Shown: positions 35,302 through 42,906 of the stretch, one piece after another
Position numbering within the stretch: position 1 is the stretch's first letter
Layout of the letters: every line of letters begins with the position of its first letter
From: Paenibacillus sp. V4I3
Lineage (GTDB): Bacteria > Bacillota > Bacilli > Paenibacillales > NBRC-103111
NCBI RefSeq assembly: GCF_030817215.1
Contig: NZ_JAUSZA010000001.1
Coordinates: 1,648,501-1,712,500, forward strand
Length of the DNA stretch: 64,000 nt
Direction: 5' to 3'
Notes under the pieces: model-generated
The model's input: the letters and a program-made list of their open reading frames with translations, nothing else
Databases searched by the model: none
What the model was told of the DNA's origin: nothing
Program-made: the position numbers and the translations under genes

Positions 35302-37524
35302 ATGACAGCTCAAGGTTACGTACATGCATGGGAACATTATAAGGATGAGCTTACCTTGTTGGATAAAAAGCTTGAGCTTTTATATAAGCGTCGTCAAAAG
35401 CTAACGCCCGATCCGCAAACGGATTCGTTTCGCGGGATGTTCGTGTCCGAAGATGAGTTCATCCGTCTCATAGGCGGGAAAAATAAAAATGAGGAGCTTG
35501 ATGGGGAAGAACTCGGGCTCTTGGCTAGTATTCGGAATTCGGAGGCGTTCATTGCCCTGCGACGTGAAGAAAGCCGCAAGGCAGGTGTGTTCTTGCCTCT
35601 GTCGTATGTATCTTCTGTGTTTGGGTTGTCCCTCGTAGAAGAGCGGTTCGTTATGCTAGGGCTCGCGGTAGAACTGGATCGCAAATATGAACGCATCTTC
35701 GGCTTTCTGCAAGATGATCTAACCAGCAAAACGCCTAATATTAGTCTGGCGCTGCAAATTGCTTGCAGCAGCCCTGAGGATATGCGGGCAGCACGGACGA
35801 CATTCATGGCGCCTGAGGGTAAACTGGCGCGCTATGCGCTTCACCGCGAAGCGCAGGAAATTAGCGGCCAGACGTTATTGTCTAGGCCGCTGCTTCTCGA
35901 TAAGCGAATCATCTCATTCATGCTGGATTCCGGTGAAATGGACCCGAAGCTGAAGCCGGCAGTCCGGATGGTTTACCCAGATGACGAGCTGGCCCCTCTG
36001 CTCGTCCATGAGGATTTTCAGCAGCGGCTGCGGGGCTTCATCCAAGCTGCGTTCCAGGCTCCGACGGCTGAGCGCAAACGGCTCGCCTTCCACTTGTGGG
36101 GGAATGCGGGCGCAGGCAAGAAGCTGCAGGTGGAGCACCTCAGCAGCCATTTCAATAAGCCGCTGCTGCTTGTTGATCTTGCTGATGTGCTTCTGCACGC
36201 AGCGAGTTTTGAAGAGCAGCTGAGCGCGATTGTTCGTGAAGCGATCCTGCACCAAGCCGTGCTGTGCTTTACACGGCTGGAGGCGCTCTATCCGGAGGAG
36301 CCGGATCTTGCGGCGCAGCGGCGACTCGGGTGGTTTCACGAGCTGCTGGAAGGCTACGGCGGCATGGTGTTTCTGCTGGCCGGGCGGTTCAACCGGCTAA
36401 CGTGGAAGCCCAAGGAGCGGCTGCTCCTTGAGCACGAACTGCATGTGCCGGACGAAGGCGGGCGTGAGCGCCTTTGGGCGGCATTCGCGCGCGAGCTCAG
36501 CGTGAGCGCGGACGTGGACTGGCGGGTGATGAGCGGGAAATTCCGCTTCACCCCAGGGCAAATTCGCCGCGCGCTGACGCTGGCGCGCGGGTACTCCGCC
36601 TGGCAGCGTGAGACGCAGGCTGCTGTGGAGGGTTTCGGCGACGTGGCTGCGTCGAATACGCTGCGGGCCGATGCGCTCTACAAGGCGTGCTACCAGCAGG
36701 TGCAGCACAAGCTCGAGCGCAAGGCGACGCGCATTGAGCCTCGCTATGGGTGGGGGGATGTGATCCTCCCGCCTGAGCAGAAGGATCAGCTCCGCAATGC
36801 GTGCAATCAAGTGAAATACCGTGGCGTTGTCTACGGCGACTGGGGGTTCGAGAAGAAGCTGGCCTACGGCAAGGGGCTAAGTATGCTGTTTGCCGGTCCA
36901 CCGGGTACGGGGAAGACGATGTCTGCACAGGTTGTCGCCGGTGAGCTTCAGCTGGAGCTATACAAGGTCGACCTCTCGCAGGTGATCAGCAAATATATTG
37001 GCGAGACCGAGAAGAATTTGCACGAAATCTTCGAGGAAGCGCAGCTCAGCAATGCGGTATTGTTCTTCGACGAAACCGATGCGCTATTCGGAAAGCGTTC
37101 GGAAGTCAAAGATTCGCATGATAAATATGCGAACATCGAAACCGCCTACCTGCTTCAGAAGATGGAGGAGTATCAAGGAATCACGGTGCTGGCAACGAAT
37201 CTATTAAATAATATTGATGAAGCCTTCCTCAGGCGAATCAATTACGTCATTAAATTTCCGTTTCCGGATAGTGAATATCGTGAAAAGATTTGGCATTCCA
37301 TGTTTCCATCTGCCGCCCCGCTTAGCGGTGATGTCGATTTCAAATATTTAGCTCAGCGCTATGAGATCGCCGGGGGGAATATCAAGAACGTCGTCCTTTC
37401 TTCGGCATTCCTAGCTGCTGAGGCTGGCGAACCCATCCGGATGCAGCATATTATCAAGTCGATTCGGCATGAGCTGCAGAAATCAGGTAAAATCCTTGCC
37501 CGCCAGGAGTGGGAAGAGTACTAA
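35302..37524 (+). CDS. AAA+ ATPase of contractile injection system (Afp15-like)
   Basis: The 740-residue protein has a helical N-terminal region (about 1-240), a degenerate first nucleotide fold (GNAGAGKK about 268, in the Walker A place) and a complete CDC48-like AAA+ domain: Walker A GPPGTGKT (about 532-539), Walker B VLFFDETDALFGKR (about 587), sensor VLATNLLNNIDEAFLRRI. Such ATPases are a hallmark of eCIS loci and are thought to aid particle assembly. It is the first gene of the + strand cluster. The centre (about 35820-36760) is GC-rich. Confidence 0.9.
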   Translation: MTAQGYVHAWEHYKDELTLLDKKLELLYKRRQKLTPDPQTDSFRGMFVSEDEFIRLIGGKNKNEELDGEELGLLASIRNSEAFIALRREESRKAGVFLPLSYVSSVFGLSLVEERFVMLGLAVELDRKYERIFGFLQDDLTSKTPNISLALQIACSSPEDMRAARTTFMAPEGKLARYALHREAQEISGQTLLSRPLLLDKRIISFMLDSGEMDPKLKPAVRMVYPDDELAPLLVHEDFQQRLRGFIQAAFQAPTAERKRLAFHLWGNAGAGKKLQVEHLSSHFNKPLLLVDLADVLLHAASFEEQLSAIVREAILHQAVLCFTRLEALYPEEPDLAAQRRLGWFHELLEGYGGMVFLLAGRFNRLTWKPKERLLLEHELHVPDEGGRERLWAAFARELSVSADVDWRVMSGKFRFTPGQIRRALTLARGYSAWQRETQAAVEGFGDVAASNTLRADALYKACYQQVQHKLERKATRIEPRYGWGDVILPPEQKDQLRNACNQVKYRGVVYGDWGFEKKLAYGKGLSMLFAGPPGTGKTMSAQVVAGELQLELYKVDLSQVISKYIGETEKNLHEIFEEAQLSNAVLFFDETDALFGKRSEVKDSHDKYANIETAYLLQKMEEYQGITVLATNLLNNIDEAFLRRINYVIKFPFPDSEYREKIWHSMFPSAAPLSGDVDFKYLAQRYEIAGGNIKNVVLSSAFLAAEAGEPIRMQHIIKSIRHELQKSGKILARQEWEEY

Positions 37525-37606
37525 TAATAGCTCCGAGAGACATATCGGAATTCATTGGACCGGATAGCCCGATCCCCCGAGTGCATCTTTCCTGTCTGGC
37601 ACTGCA

Positions 37607-37791
37607 TAACGATGATAAACATCGTTATGTATCCCTATTTATCAATGAAGCCCTCGCTAATGATGAAAAGCATCCTTAAGGTGAGAGCTTTTGAGTTTTG
37701 GCGCGAATTTTTTTGTCTGAAATGATGAAAAACACCGTTATAGCGACTAGTCTCTCACTATTCTCAAACTTAACGATGATAAACATCGTAA
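37607..37791. repeat. Phased palindrome array III
   Basis: Four copies of TAACGATG-N5-CATCGTTA or variants: 37607-37627, 37658-37678, 37720-37740, 37771-37791. Centres at 37617, 37668, 37730, 37781, i.e. 51, 62 and 51 bp apart. The rest of the 37525-37960 gap is AT-rich and probably holds the promoter of the tail operon; TATAAT-like sequence occurs near 37882. Confidence 0.85.
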
Positions 37792-37960
37792 ACGCTCAGC
37801 ACAAGCTAGCCACCCAAATTGTTGACCAGCAGAATTATAAATAAATAATTTTTATCCCTATAGTCATCCTAGTAAATTGCAATTATAATAGAAAAAGATA
37901 CACAATATGACATAATCCTTACCATCTTCATTACATTACATAGGTATTTTGAGGCAGGAA

Positions 37961-38539
37961 GTGACTCCTATTGGCGATTATTCTGTAATTGCAGATGTAA
38001 GCGCATCTTTAATCAAGCTTCTCAGAGAAAATATGACACCTGATCCCATTCCTCAACCAGAGATGATTGGGCTTGCTTCGCCTGTCGATAAAGGGGATTT
38101 CTACTTATCTCTTTATTTGTACAGCGTCCGCGAAAGCGGCGATAATCGTCGTACCCACATGATTGCCAGAGGGACGAATGAAATTCAGTATCCGCCTATG
38201 GTTGTAGATCTTAGCTACATGCTGACGGTACAATCACCAGCAGAGCTGCAATCCAGAGCGCTGGATGAGCATAGGATACTAGGAAGAGCGATGCAAGTGC
38301 TCTACGATCATTCTATACTTCGAGGTTCTATGACCCTCGGAACTCTAGCAGAGCAAGATGAAGAAGTGCGCATTGTCATGGAGCCTCTTAAAGGAGAAAG
38401 CATCCTGAATATGTGGAACTTTGCTGATACCCCTTACAGACTCTCTGTTAGCTATTCAGTTGGGCCAATAAATATCGATTCAACCCGCATCAAGACAACC
38501 AAAAGAGTTTCGGAAACCGATTTTCGTATACAGGGTTAG
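37961..38539 (+). CDS. DUF4255 protein (tube terminator/cap, Afp16-like)
   Basis: About 192 residues with the DUF4255/Pvc16 pattern: DYSVIADVSASLIKLLRENM, GDFYLSLYLYSVRES, PPMVVDLSYMLTVQSP and LDEHRILGRAMQVLYDH. In Afp and PVC the homologue caps the tube and ends its growth. I prefer the GTG at 37961, 6 nt after GAGG; a TTG at 37949 is in frame. Start of the structural gene set. Confidence 0.88.
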   Translation: MTPIGDYSVIADVSASLIKLLRENMTPDPIPQPEMIGLASPVDKGDFYLSLYLYSVRESGDNRRTHMIARGTNEIQYPPMVVDLSYMLTVQSPAELQSRALDEHRILGRAMQVLYDHSILRGSMTLGTLAEQDEEVRIVMEPLKGESILNMWNFADTPYRLSVSYSVGPINIDSTRIKTTKRVSETDFRIQG

Positions 38540-38551
38540 GGGGCTTAGGTT

Positions 38552-39355
38552 GTGGATCACATTCGCGTATCGCAATTGAAAACCCGCGTATCTTTGGTTG
38601 TATGCGTCATCGATGCAATTACCTCACAAACTCCTCTTGGCAACACGACCACTGTTTATCTGGAAGGCACCCGTTCGAAAGCAATTCGTAAATCGAATGG
38701 TTCCTATATATTCAACGATTTACCGCCCGGTGATTACCGTCTTATAGTAAGCAACGAGCACTATTTTCAGGAACAAACTCTCATCACAGTAGGAACCGGT
38801 AATTTTATAGAGGTTGTTCAGTTAAAGCCGCTGCCTTCTTATCCTTTTTCGCAAGGAACAGGACTTATCCGAGTCATGCTGCAGGATGCAGCCGGAGCTC
38901 CTTTGAGGGATGCCCAGCTGCAAGCGATGATACTATCGGAAGAGTGTGCCCGCGCTCGAATTATGGCAGATCAAGCCGACAAGGGAGCACTTGAAGTAAC
39001 ACTGGGTTCGTTTACAGGTGTTATCGCAGTTGGAGATTCTTACTTGCTTCGAGGACGCGGATCTAAAGCTGCCGAAGAGCAAATTCGAATTGCCCAGGTA
39101 TTGGAGCATCAAAAGCGTTTTCGTCTAGAGAAAAAGCTGACTAAAGTATTCACTCGTGGTGCACTGCTGCTGCCCATCCAAGAAAGCCGAGTTACAGAAA
39201 AAGGAGAGGCTGTTGTAGCTTTTCGTGGCAATCGGATTCCGTCCTTTCAGACAGAGTTGGCTATTACATACGGCGAAGATCGGCGGCATATTATGAAGGA
39301 AGTAATAGTAGCAGAAGGAACAACGACGAACCTTGGCATCATTCGGCTCACTTAA
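38552..39355 (+). CDS. Carboxypeptidase-regulatory-like domain protein
   Basis: The 267-residue protein opens with a beta-sandwich of the carboxypeptidase regulatory/transthyretin-like type (about 8-90: RVSLVVCVIDAITSQTPLGN, SYIFNDLPPGDYRLIVSNEHY), followed by a second beta-rich half. GTG start, GGGGG 8 nt upstream. Such surface-exposed folds can decorate tail particles or bind polysaccharide. Its place between cap and sheath is unusual; I infer a particle-associated role. Confidence 0.65.
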   Translation: MDHIRVSQLKTRVSLVVCVIDAITSQTPLGNTTTVYLEGTRSKAIRKSNGSYIFNDLPPGDYRLIVSNEHYFQEQTLITVGTGNFIEVVQLKPLPSYPFSQGTGLIRVMLQDAAGAPLRDAQLQAMILSEECARARIMADQADKGALEVTLGSFTGVIAVGDSYLLRGRGSKAAEEQIRIAQVLEHQKRFRLEKKLTKVFTRGALLLPIQESRVTEKGEAVVAFRGNRIPSFQTELAITYGEDRRHIMKEVIVAEGTTTNLGIIRLT

Positions 39356-39426
39356 CCCTAATTAGTAGAATGGACACGTCCATCTTCTATACAAAAATGA
39401 CAAGCAGAAAGGAGAGAACTGGTTTC

Positions 39427-39489
39427 ATGTCTGTGGCCGTATTGATTTGCAAGAAGTGCCATCTGACTGAACTGGGGAACAATGGCTGA
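39427..39489 (+). CDS. Possible 20-aa leader peptide with CxxC
   Basis: ATG at 39427 lies 11 nt after AAAGGAGAG. The peptide MSVAVLICKKCHLTELGNNG ends at TGA inside the sequence ATGGCTGA, which also holds the sheath ATG. This overlap would couple translation to the sheath gene. It may equally be chance. Confidence 0.3.
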   Translation: MSVAVLICKKCHLTELGNNG

Positions 39490-41215
39490 CTATTTATCAC
39501 CTGGAGTCTATGTGGAAGAGTTTGACAGCGGGGCGCAACCGCTTGAAGGTGCAAGCACAAGTACGGCCGGGTTTATAGGGCTTGCGCAAAGAGGGGAAAT
39601 TGAAGGTGTCCCTCAACTGGTTACGAGCGTAGCTGATTTCCATCGTTTATTCGGCAGCTACTTGTCCGAGAATGAATTCGGTGAGTATCGTTTCCTTTCT
39701 TATGCGGTTGAGCATTTCTATTTAAACGGAGGTTCTCGCTGTTATGTCATGCGTGTAGCGCCAACTGACGCTAAGGTAGCAACGAACAAAGCGGCAACGA
39801 ACAAAGAATCTGCGATTCTGGAGATTGCTTCCAAGAACCCAGGGACATGGGGTAACCAAGTTCGTATCGTGGTTGTTCCGTCAAGTAAAGCTAAGACGCA
39901 AATCTATGAAGTGCTGAGCGAGACCCAATATCGCGTGAAAAATAATGCTGGTTTCAATGTCGGCGATGTTGTTGCCTTCGAAGCCGCTGGCCAGAAGCAG
40001 TACAACAAAGTCGTTTCTTCCCAAGACAACATTATTGAGCTTGCTGAAGCGCTTGATGGGGATGTTGTGGATAGCGGTCTGCTTCCATCCAAAGTGTTAA
40101 CAACTAGCGAATTCACGTTGCATGTATTCTACGGCGATGAAGCAGAGACTTATGAGAAAGTGTCCCTAAATATCTCTGCAGCGAACCACATTGAGAAAAT
40201 TGTTTCCCGTTCGAACATCATTACGGTGAAAGATTTGACAGATGGTAAGGATCTGGGTGCTGTTGCTCCGTTCGAAGTGCTCTCAGGTGAGAGTGAAACG
40301 GTTGGCAAATTCCAAATCGCATTGTCTGGCGGAAGCAACGGTTCAATCGCGCAAGTGACTCCTGATATCTTCATGGGTGTAGACCGTGGACCTGGTAAAC
40401 GTACAGGTATCCAGTCTTTCATCGACAACGATGTTGTTAGCATCATCGCGATTCCGGGCGTAACTGAGCCTACGGTTCAATTATCTCTTGTAGCACATTG
40501 CGAAAACTTGGGCAGCCGTTTTGCCGTTCTTGATATTCCACGAGAGAAAACAAAAGTAGCCGATGTAATGACGCACCGTAACATCTTTGACAGCAGTTAC
40601 GCAGCGATGTACAATCCGTGGCTTCAAGTGTTCGATCCATTAGACAAAAGAAATATATACATACCGCCATCTGGCTCTGTTATTGGTATCTACTCCCGTT
40701 CCGACCAAACGCGTGGCGTTCAAAAAGCGCCTGCTAATGAAGTCGTTCGTGGCGCAGTGGGTCTTGATTGCCAATATAACAAAGGCGAGCAAGATATCCT
40801 GAACCCACAAGGCGTCAACTTGATTCGTGCTTTTGCCGGACAAGGTATTCGTGTATGGGGTGCTCGTACAACGTCGTCGAACGGTTTATGGAAATATGTG
40901 AACGTGAGACGTTTGTTCATCTTCATTGAAGAGTCCATCAAGAATGGCACGAACTGGGTCGTATTCGAACCGAATGATGAACAGCTTTGGGCTCGTGTAC
41001 AACGAACCATTGATGCGTTCTTAACTCGTGTCTGGAGAGACGGTGCCTTAATGGGCGGAAGTCCTTCCGAGGCGTTCTATATCAATATCGGACGCAGCAC
41101 AATGACGCAGGATGACATCGACAACGGTCGACTTATCTGTGTGATCGGGGTAGCTCCGGTCAAACCTGCCGAGTTCGTCATCTTCCGTATTACTCAGAAA
41201 ACAAGAGAAGAATAG
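39482..41215 (+). CDS. Contractile tail sheath protein
   Basis: The 577-residue sheath has the N-terminal YLSPGVYVEEFDSG and TSTAGFIGLAQRG and the conserved C-terminal core (ALMGGSPSEAFYINIGRSTM, GRLICVIGVAPVKPAEFVIF). It polymerises round the tube and contracts to drive it. The variable middle (about 90-280) is the usual surface domain. There is one sheath gene here, whereas Afp has three. The ribosome site is weak (GGGGAAC), consistent with coupling to the short upstream frame. Confidence 0.95.
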   Translation: MADYLSPGVYVEEFDSGAQPLEGASTSTAGFIGLAQRGEIEGVPQLVTSVADFHRLFGSYLSENEFGEYRFLSYAVEHFYLNGGSRCYVMRVAPTDAKVATNKAATNKESAILEIASKNPGTWGNQVRIVVVPSSKAKTQIYEVLSETQYRVKNNAGFNVGDVVAFEAAGQKQYNKVVSSQDNIIELAEALDGDVVDSGLLPSKVLTTSEFTLHVFYGDEAETYEKVSLNISAANHIEKIVSRSNIITVKDLTDGKDLGAVAPFEVLSGESETVGKFQIALSGGSNGSIAQVTPDIFMGVDRGPGKRTGIQSFIDNDVVSIIAIPGVTEPTVQLSLVAHCENLGSRFAVLDIPREKTKVADVMTHRNIFDSSYAAMYNPWLQVFDPLDKRNIYIPPSGSVIGIYSRSDQTRGVQKAPANEVVRGAVGLDCQYNKGEQDILNPQGVNLIRAFAGQGIRVWGARTTSSNGLWKYVNVRRLFIFIEESIKNGTNWVVFEPNDEQLWARVQRTIDAFLTRVWRDGALMGGSPSEAFYINIGRSTMTQDDIDNGRLICVIGVAPVKPAEFVIFRITQKTREE

Positions 41216-41257
41216 TCGAAACGTTAGATATTTCTCATATTAGGAAAGGGGTATTAT

Positions 41258-41692
41258 ATGGCTGGCGAACGTAGGGATCCATACCGCAATTTTAGATTTA
41301 GAATTGAAGTAGAAGGTATTCAGCAAGCTGGTTTCAGCGAAATCTCTGGATTTGACGCATCCCTGTCGGTAATTGAATACCGCGAAGGAAACGAAACCAT
41401 TACGCCTCGGAAGCTTCCGGGACTTGCGAAATATGGCAACATCTCACTAAAGTGGGGTGTTACTGACTCCATGGACATGTATAACTGGATGTCGGAGTCG
41501 ATTCAGGGGAAAGTTTCCCGCAAAACGGTCACGATCATCGCAATCAACGAAGAAGGCGCAGACGTAGCGACTTGGCAGGTTATTGAAGCATGGCCGTCCA
41601 AGTACTCTGCTCCAAGCTTCAAAGGTACAGGCAATGAAATTGCCATTGAGAGCCTAGAGCTTGCCCACGAAGGCATGACACGCACGAAGTAA
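41258..41692 (+). CDS. Tube protein 1 (T4 gp19/Hcp-like)
   Basis: The 144-residue protein shows the phage tail tube pattern: DPYRNFRFRIEVEGIQQAGFSEISGFDASLSVIEYREGNE, then KYGNISLKWGVTDSMDMYNWM and IAIESLELAHEGMTRT. It forms stacked hexameric rings inside the sheath. AAAGGGG precedes the ATG. A hairpin 20 bp after its stop may cut expression of the genes that follow. Confidence 0.95.
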   Translation: MAGERRDPYRNFRFRIEVEGIQQAGFSEISGFDASLSVIEYREGNETITPRKLPGLAKYGNISLKWGVTDSMDMYNWMSESIQGKVSRKTVTIIAINEEGADVATWQVIEAWPSKYSAPSFKGTGNEIAIESLELAHEGMTRTK

Positions 41693-41711
41693 TGCAGCAC
41701 TAGAGTAGGCG

Positions 41712-41756
41712 CCGGAGCACGAAGTCTCCGGTTCCTAACTCTTCTTTTTTTCAGGC
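41712..41756 (+). terminator. Weak terminator or attenuator after tube gene
   Basis: CCGGAG (41712-41717) pairs with CTCCGG (41726-41731), loop 8 nt, followed after some bases by CTTCTTTTTTT. The distance to the T run makes it imperfect; partial termination is an inference. Confidence 0.4.
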
Positions 41757-41814
41757 GCTAAGCTAGTTTGCTTACGCAGTAAGTTTTCTTTGATAATGCT
41801 AAGGGGGTAACATC

Positions 41815-42192
41815 ATGGCTTTCAAAACGGAATATGAATTCGAGCTGCCTAGAGGATATGTGGATGACAACGGTACGCTGCACAAGAGAGGCGTTATGCG
41901 GTTAGCAACAGCTGCGGATGAAATCCTACCCATGCGTGACCAACGCGTCCAGCAAAATCCGGGCTATTTAACGATCATCTTACTTACTCGTGTGATTACC
42001 AACCTAGGTGATCTGCGTGCGATTGATACACGTGTGGTTGAGAAGTTCTTCACGGCCGATCTAGCCTTCTTGCAAAACTTTTATCGTCAAATTAATGAAA
42101 TGGAAGTGCCAAGAGTACACACTAGCTGTCCGAAATGTGAGCATGAGTTTGATGTGGATGTGTCTTTTTTGGACGAGATGGCGGGGGCATAA
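41815..42192 (+). CDS. Tail assembly protein (chaperone position), 125 aa
   Basis: The product (FKTEYEFELPRGYVDDNGTL, GVMRLATAADEILPMRDQRV, LRAIDTRVVEKFFTADLAFLQ) ends with a CPKCEHEFDVDVSFL zinc-ribbon-like half. Proteins like this recur in eCIS and Mu-like clusters between tube genes, where tailed phages carry their tail assembly chaperones. The last codons are GCG GGG GCA TAA; the DUF6760-like frame continues directly in the -1 register. AAGGGGGT is 6 nt before the ATG. Confidence 0.75.
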   Translation: MAFKTEYEFELPRGYVDDNGTLHKRGVMRLATAADEILPMRDQRVQQNPGYLTIILLTRVITNLGDLRAIDTRVVEKFFTADLAFLQNFYRQINEMEVPRVHTSCPKCEHEFDVDVSFLDEMAGA

Positions 42193-42392
42193 CGGGTTAT
42201 CCCATTGACAAGATCTATGAGGAAGCGGGCTTTATTGCTTACTACTTTCATTGGACACATGATGAAATCATGTCAATGGAGCACCGGGAGCGCCGAACGT
42301 GGTGTGAGGAAATATCCCGCATCAACCGCAATCTGAACGACGATGGTAAAAAGCAGCCTGACAATCCGTTTGATGTGTTCGGTAAGAGGTGA
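42189..42392 (+). CDS. DUF6760-like small tail protein, non-ATG entry
   Basis: A 67-codon frame reads TGYPIDKIYEEAGFIAYYFHW and HDEIMSMEHRERRTWCEEISRINRNLND, the pattern of the small DUF6760 proteins of eCIS loci. No ATG, GTG or TTG stands at the expected start; homologues as I recall them begin Met-Thr-Gly-Tyr-Pro, which aligns with ATA ACG GGT TAT CCC here. ATA (42189-42191) overlaps the preceding TAA (42190-42192). The alternative is -1 frameshifting on the G5 run (42183-42187), giving a fused 125+67-residue product. The stop is TGA at 42390-42392. Confidence 0.7.
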   Translation: MTGYPIDKIYEEAGFIAYYFHWTHDEIMSMEHRERRTWCEEISRINRNLNDDGKKQPDNPFDVFGKR

Positions 42393-42399
42393 GTAACAA

Positions 42400-42843
42400 G
42401 TGAAACAGTCCAAATTGCATAACGTAGGTGGCGCATTCCGGTTCGAGGTAGAGCTGGACGGACTCATTGTCGGCGGTTTTTCTGAAGTAACTGGCATGAA
42501 GTCTGAAACGGAAGTTAAGCCCTTGTGGGAAGGCGGCGTGAACACGCACCCCCACTATATGATCGAACATACGAAGTATCCCAATATTGTGCTAAAAAGA
42601 GGCATCACCACTTCCAGCGAGCTCTGGGAATGGTACAATGGTGTCGCCCAAGGCAAAATAAAGCGTAAAAATGGCTCCATTATTTTACACAACCAGGCAG
42701 GCACGGAGATGTGCCGATGGAATTTTTTTAGTGCTTTTCCGGTGAAATGGAACGGACCTGATTTGAATGCCAGCAGCGGTAATGTAGCTATCGAGTCGAT
42801 CGAGCTGGTGCATGCCGGTTTGAAAACTATTTTCAAAAAATAA
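42400..42843 (+). CDS. Tube protein 2 (gp19-like)
   Basis: The 147-residue tube paralogue has GGAFRFEVELDGLIVGGFSEVTGM, YPNIVLKRGITTSSELWEWYNGVAQGKI and VAIESIELVHAGL. eCIS particles use such paralogues for the tube portion that joins the baseplate. GTG start, with GAGGTGA 7 nt upstream that includes the previous stop codon. Confidence 0.92.
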   Translation: MKQSKLHNVGGAFRFEVELDGLIVGGFSEVTGMKSETEVKPLWEGGVNTHPHYMIEHTKYPNIVLKRGITTSSELWEWYNGVAQGKIKRKNGSIILHNQAGTEMCRWNFFSAFPVKWNGPDLNASSGNVAIESIELVHAGLKTIFKK

Positions 42844-42906
42844 GTGTGCTCAGTAAATGCTTACGATGCTAGTTTTGCTAAAGCAAAACTTTTAGGGGGA
42901 TTGTTC

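Noticed and set aside
37607-37791. CRISPR array
   Set aside because: Repeats are short imperfect hairpins at alternating 51/62-bp spacing, not identical direct repeats with uniform unique spacers, and there are no cas genes.
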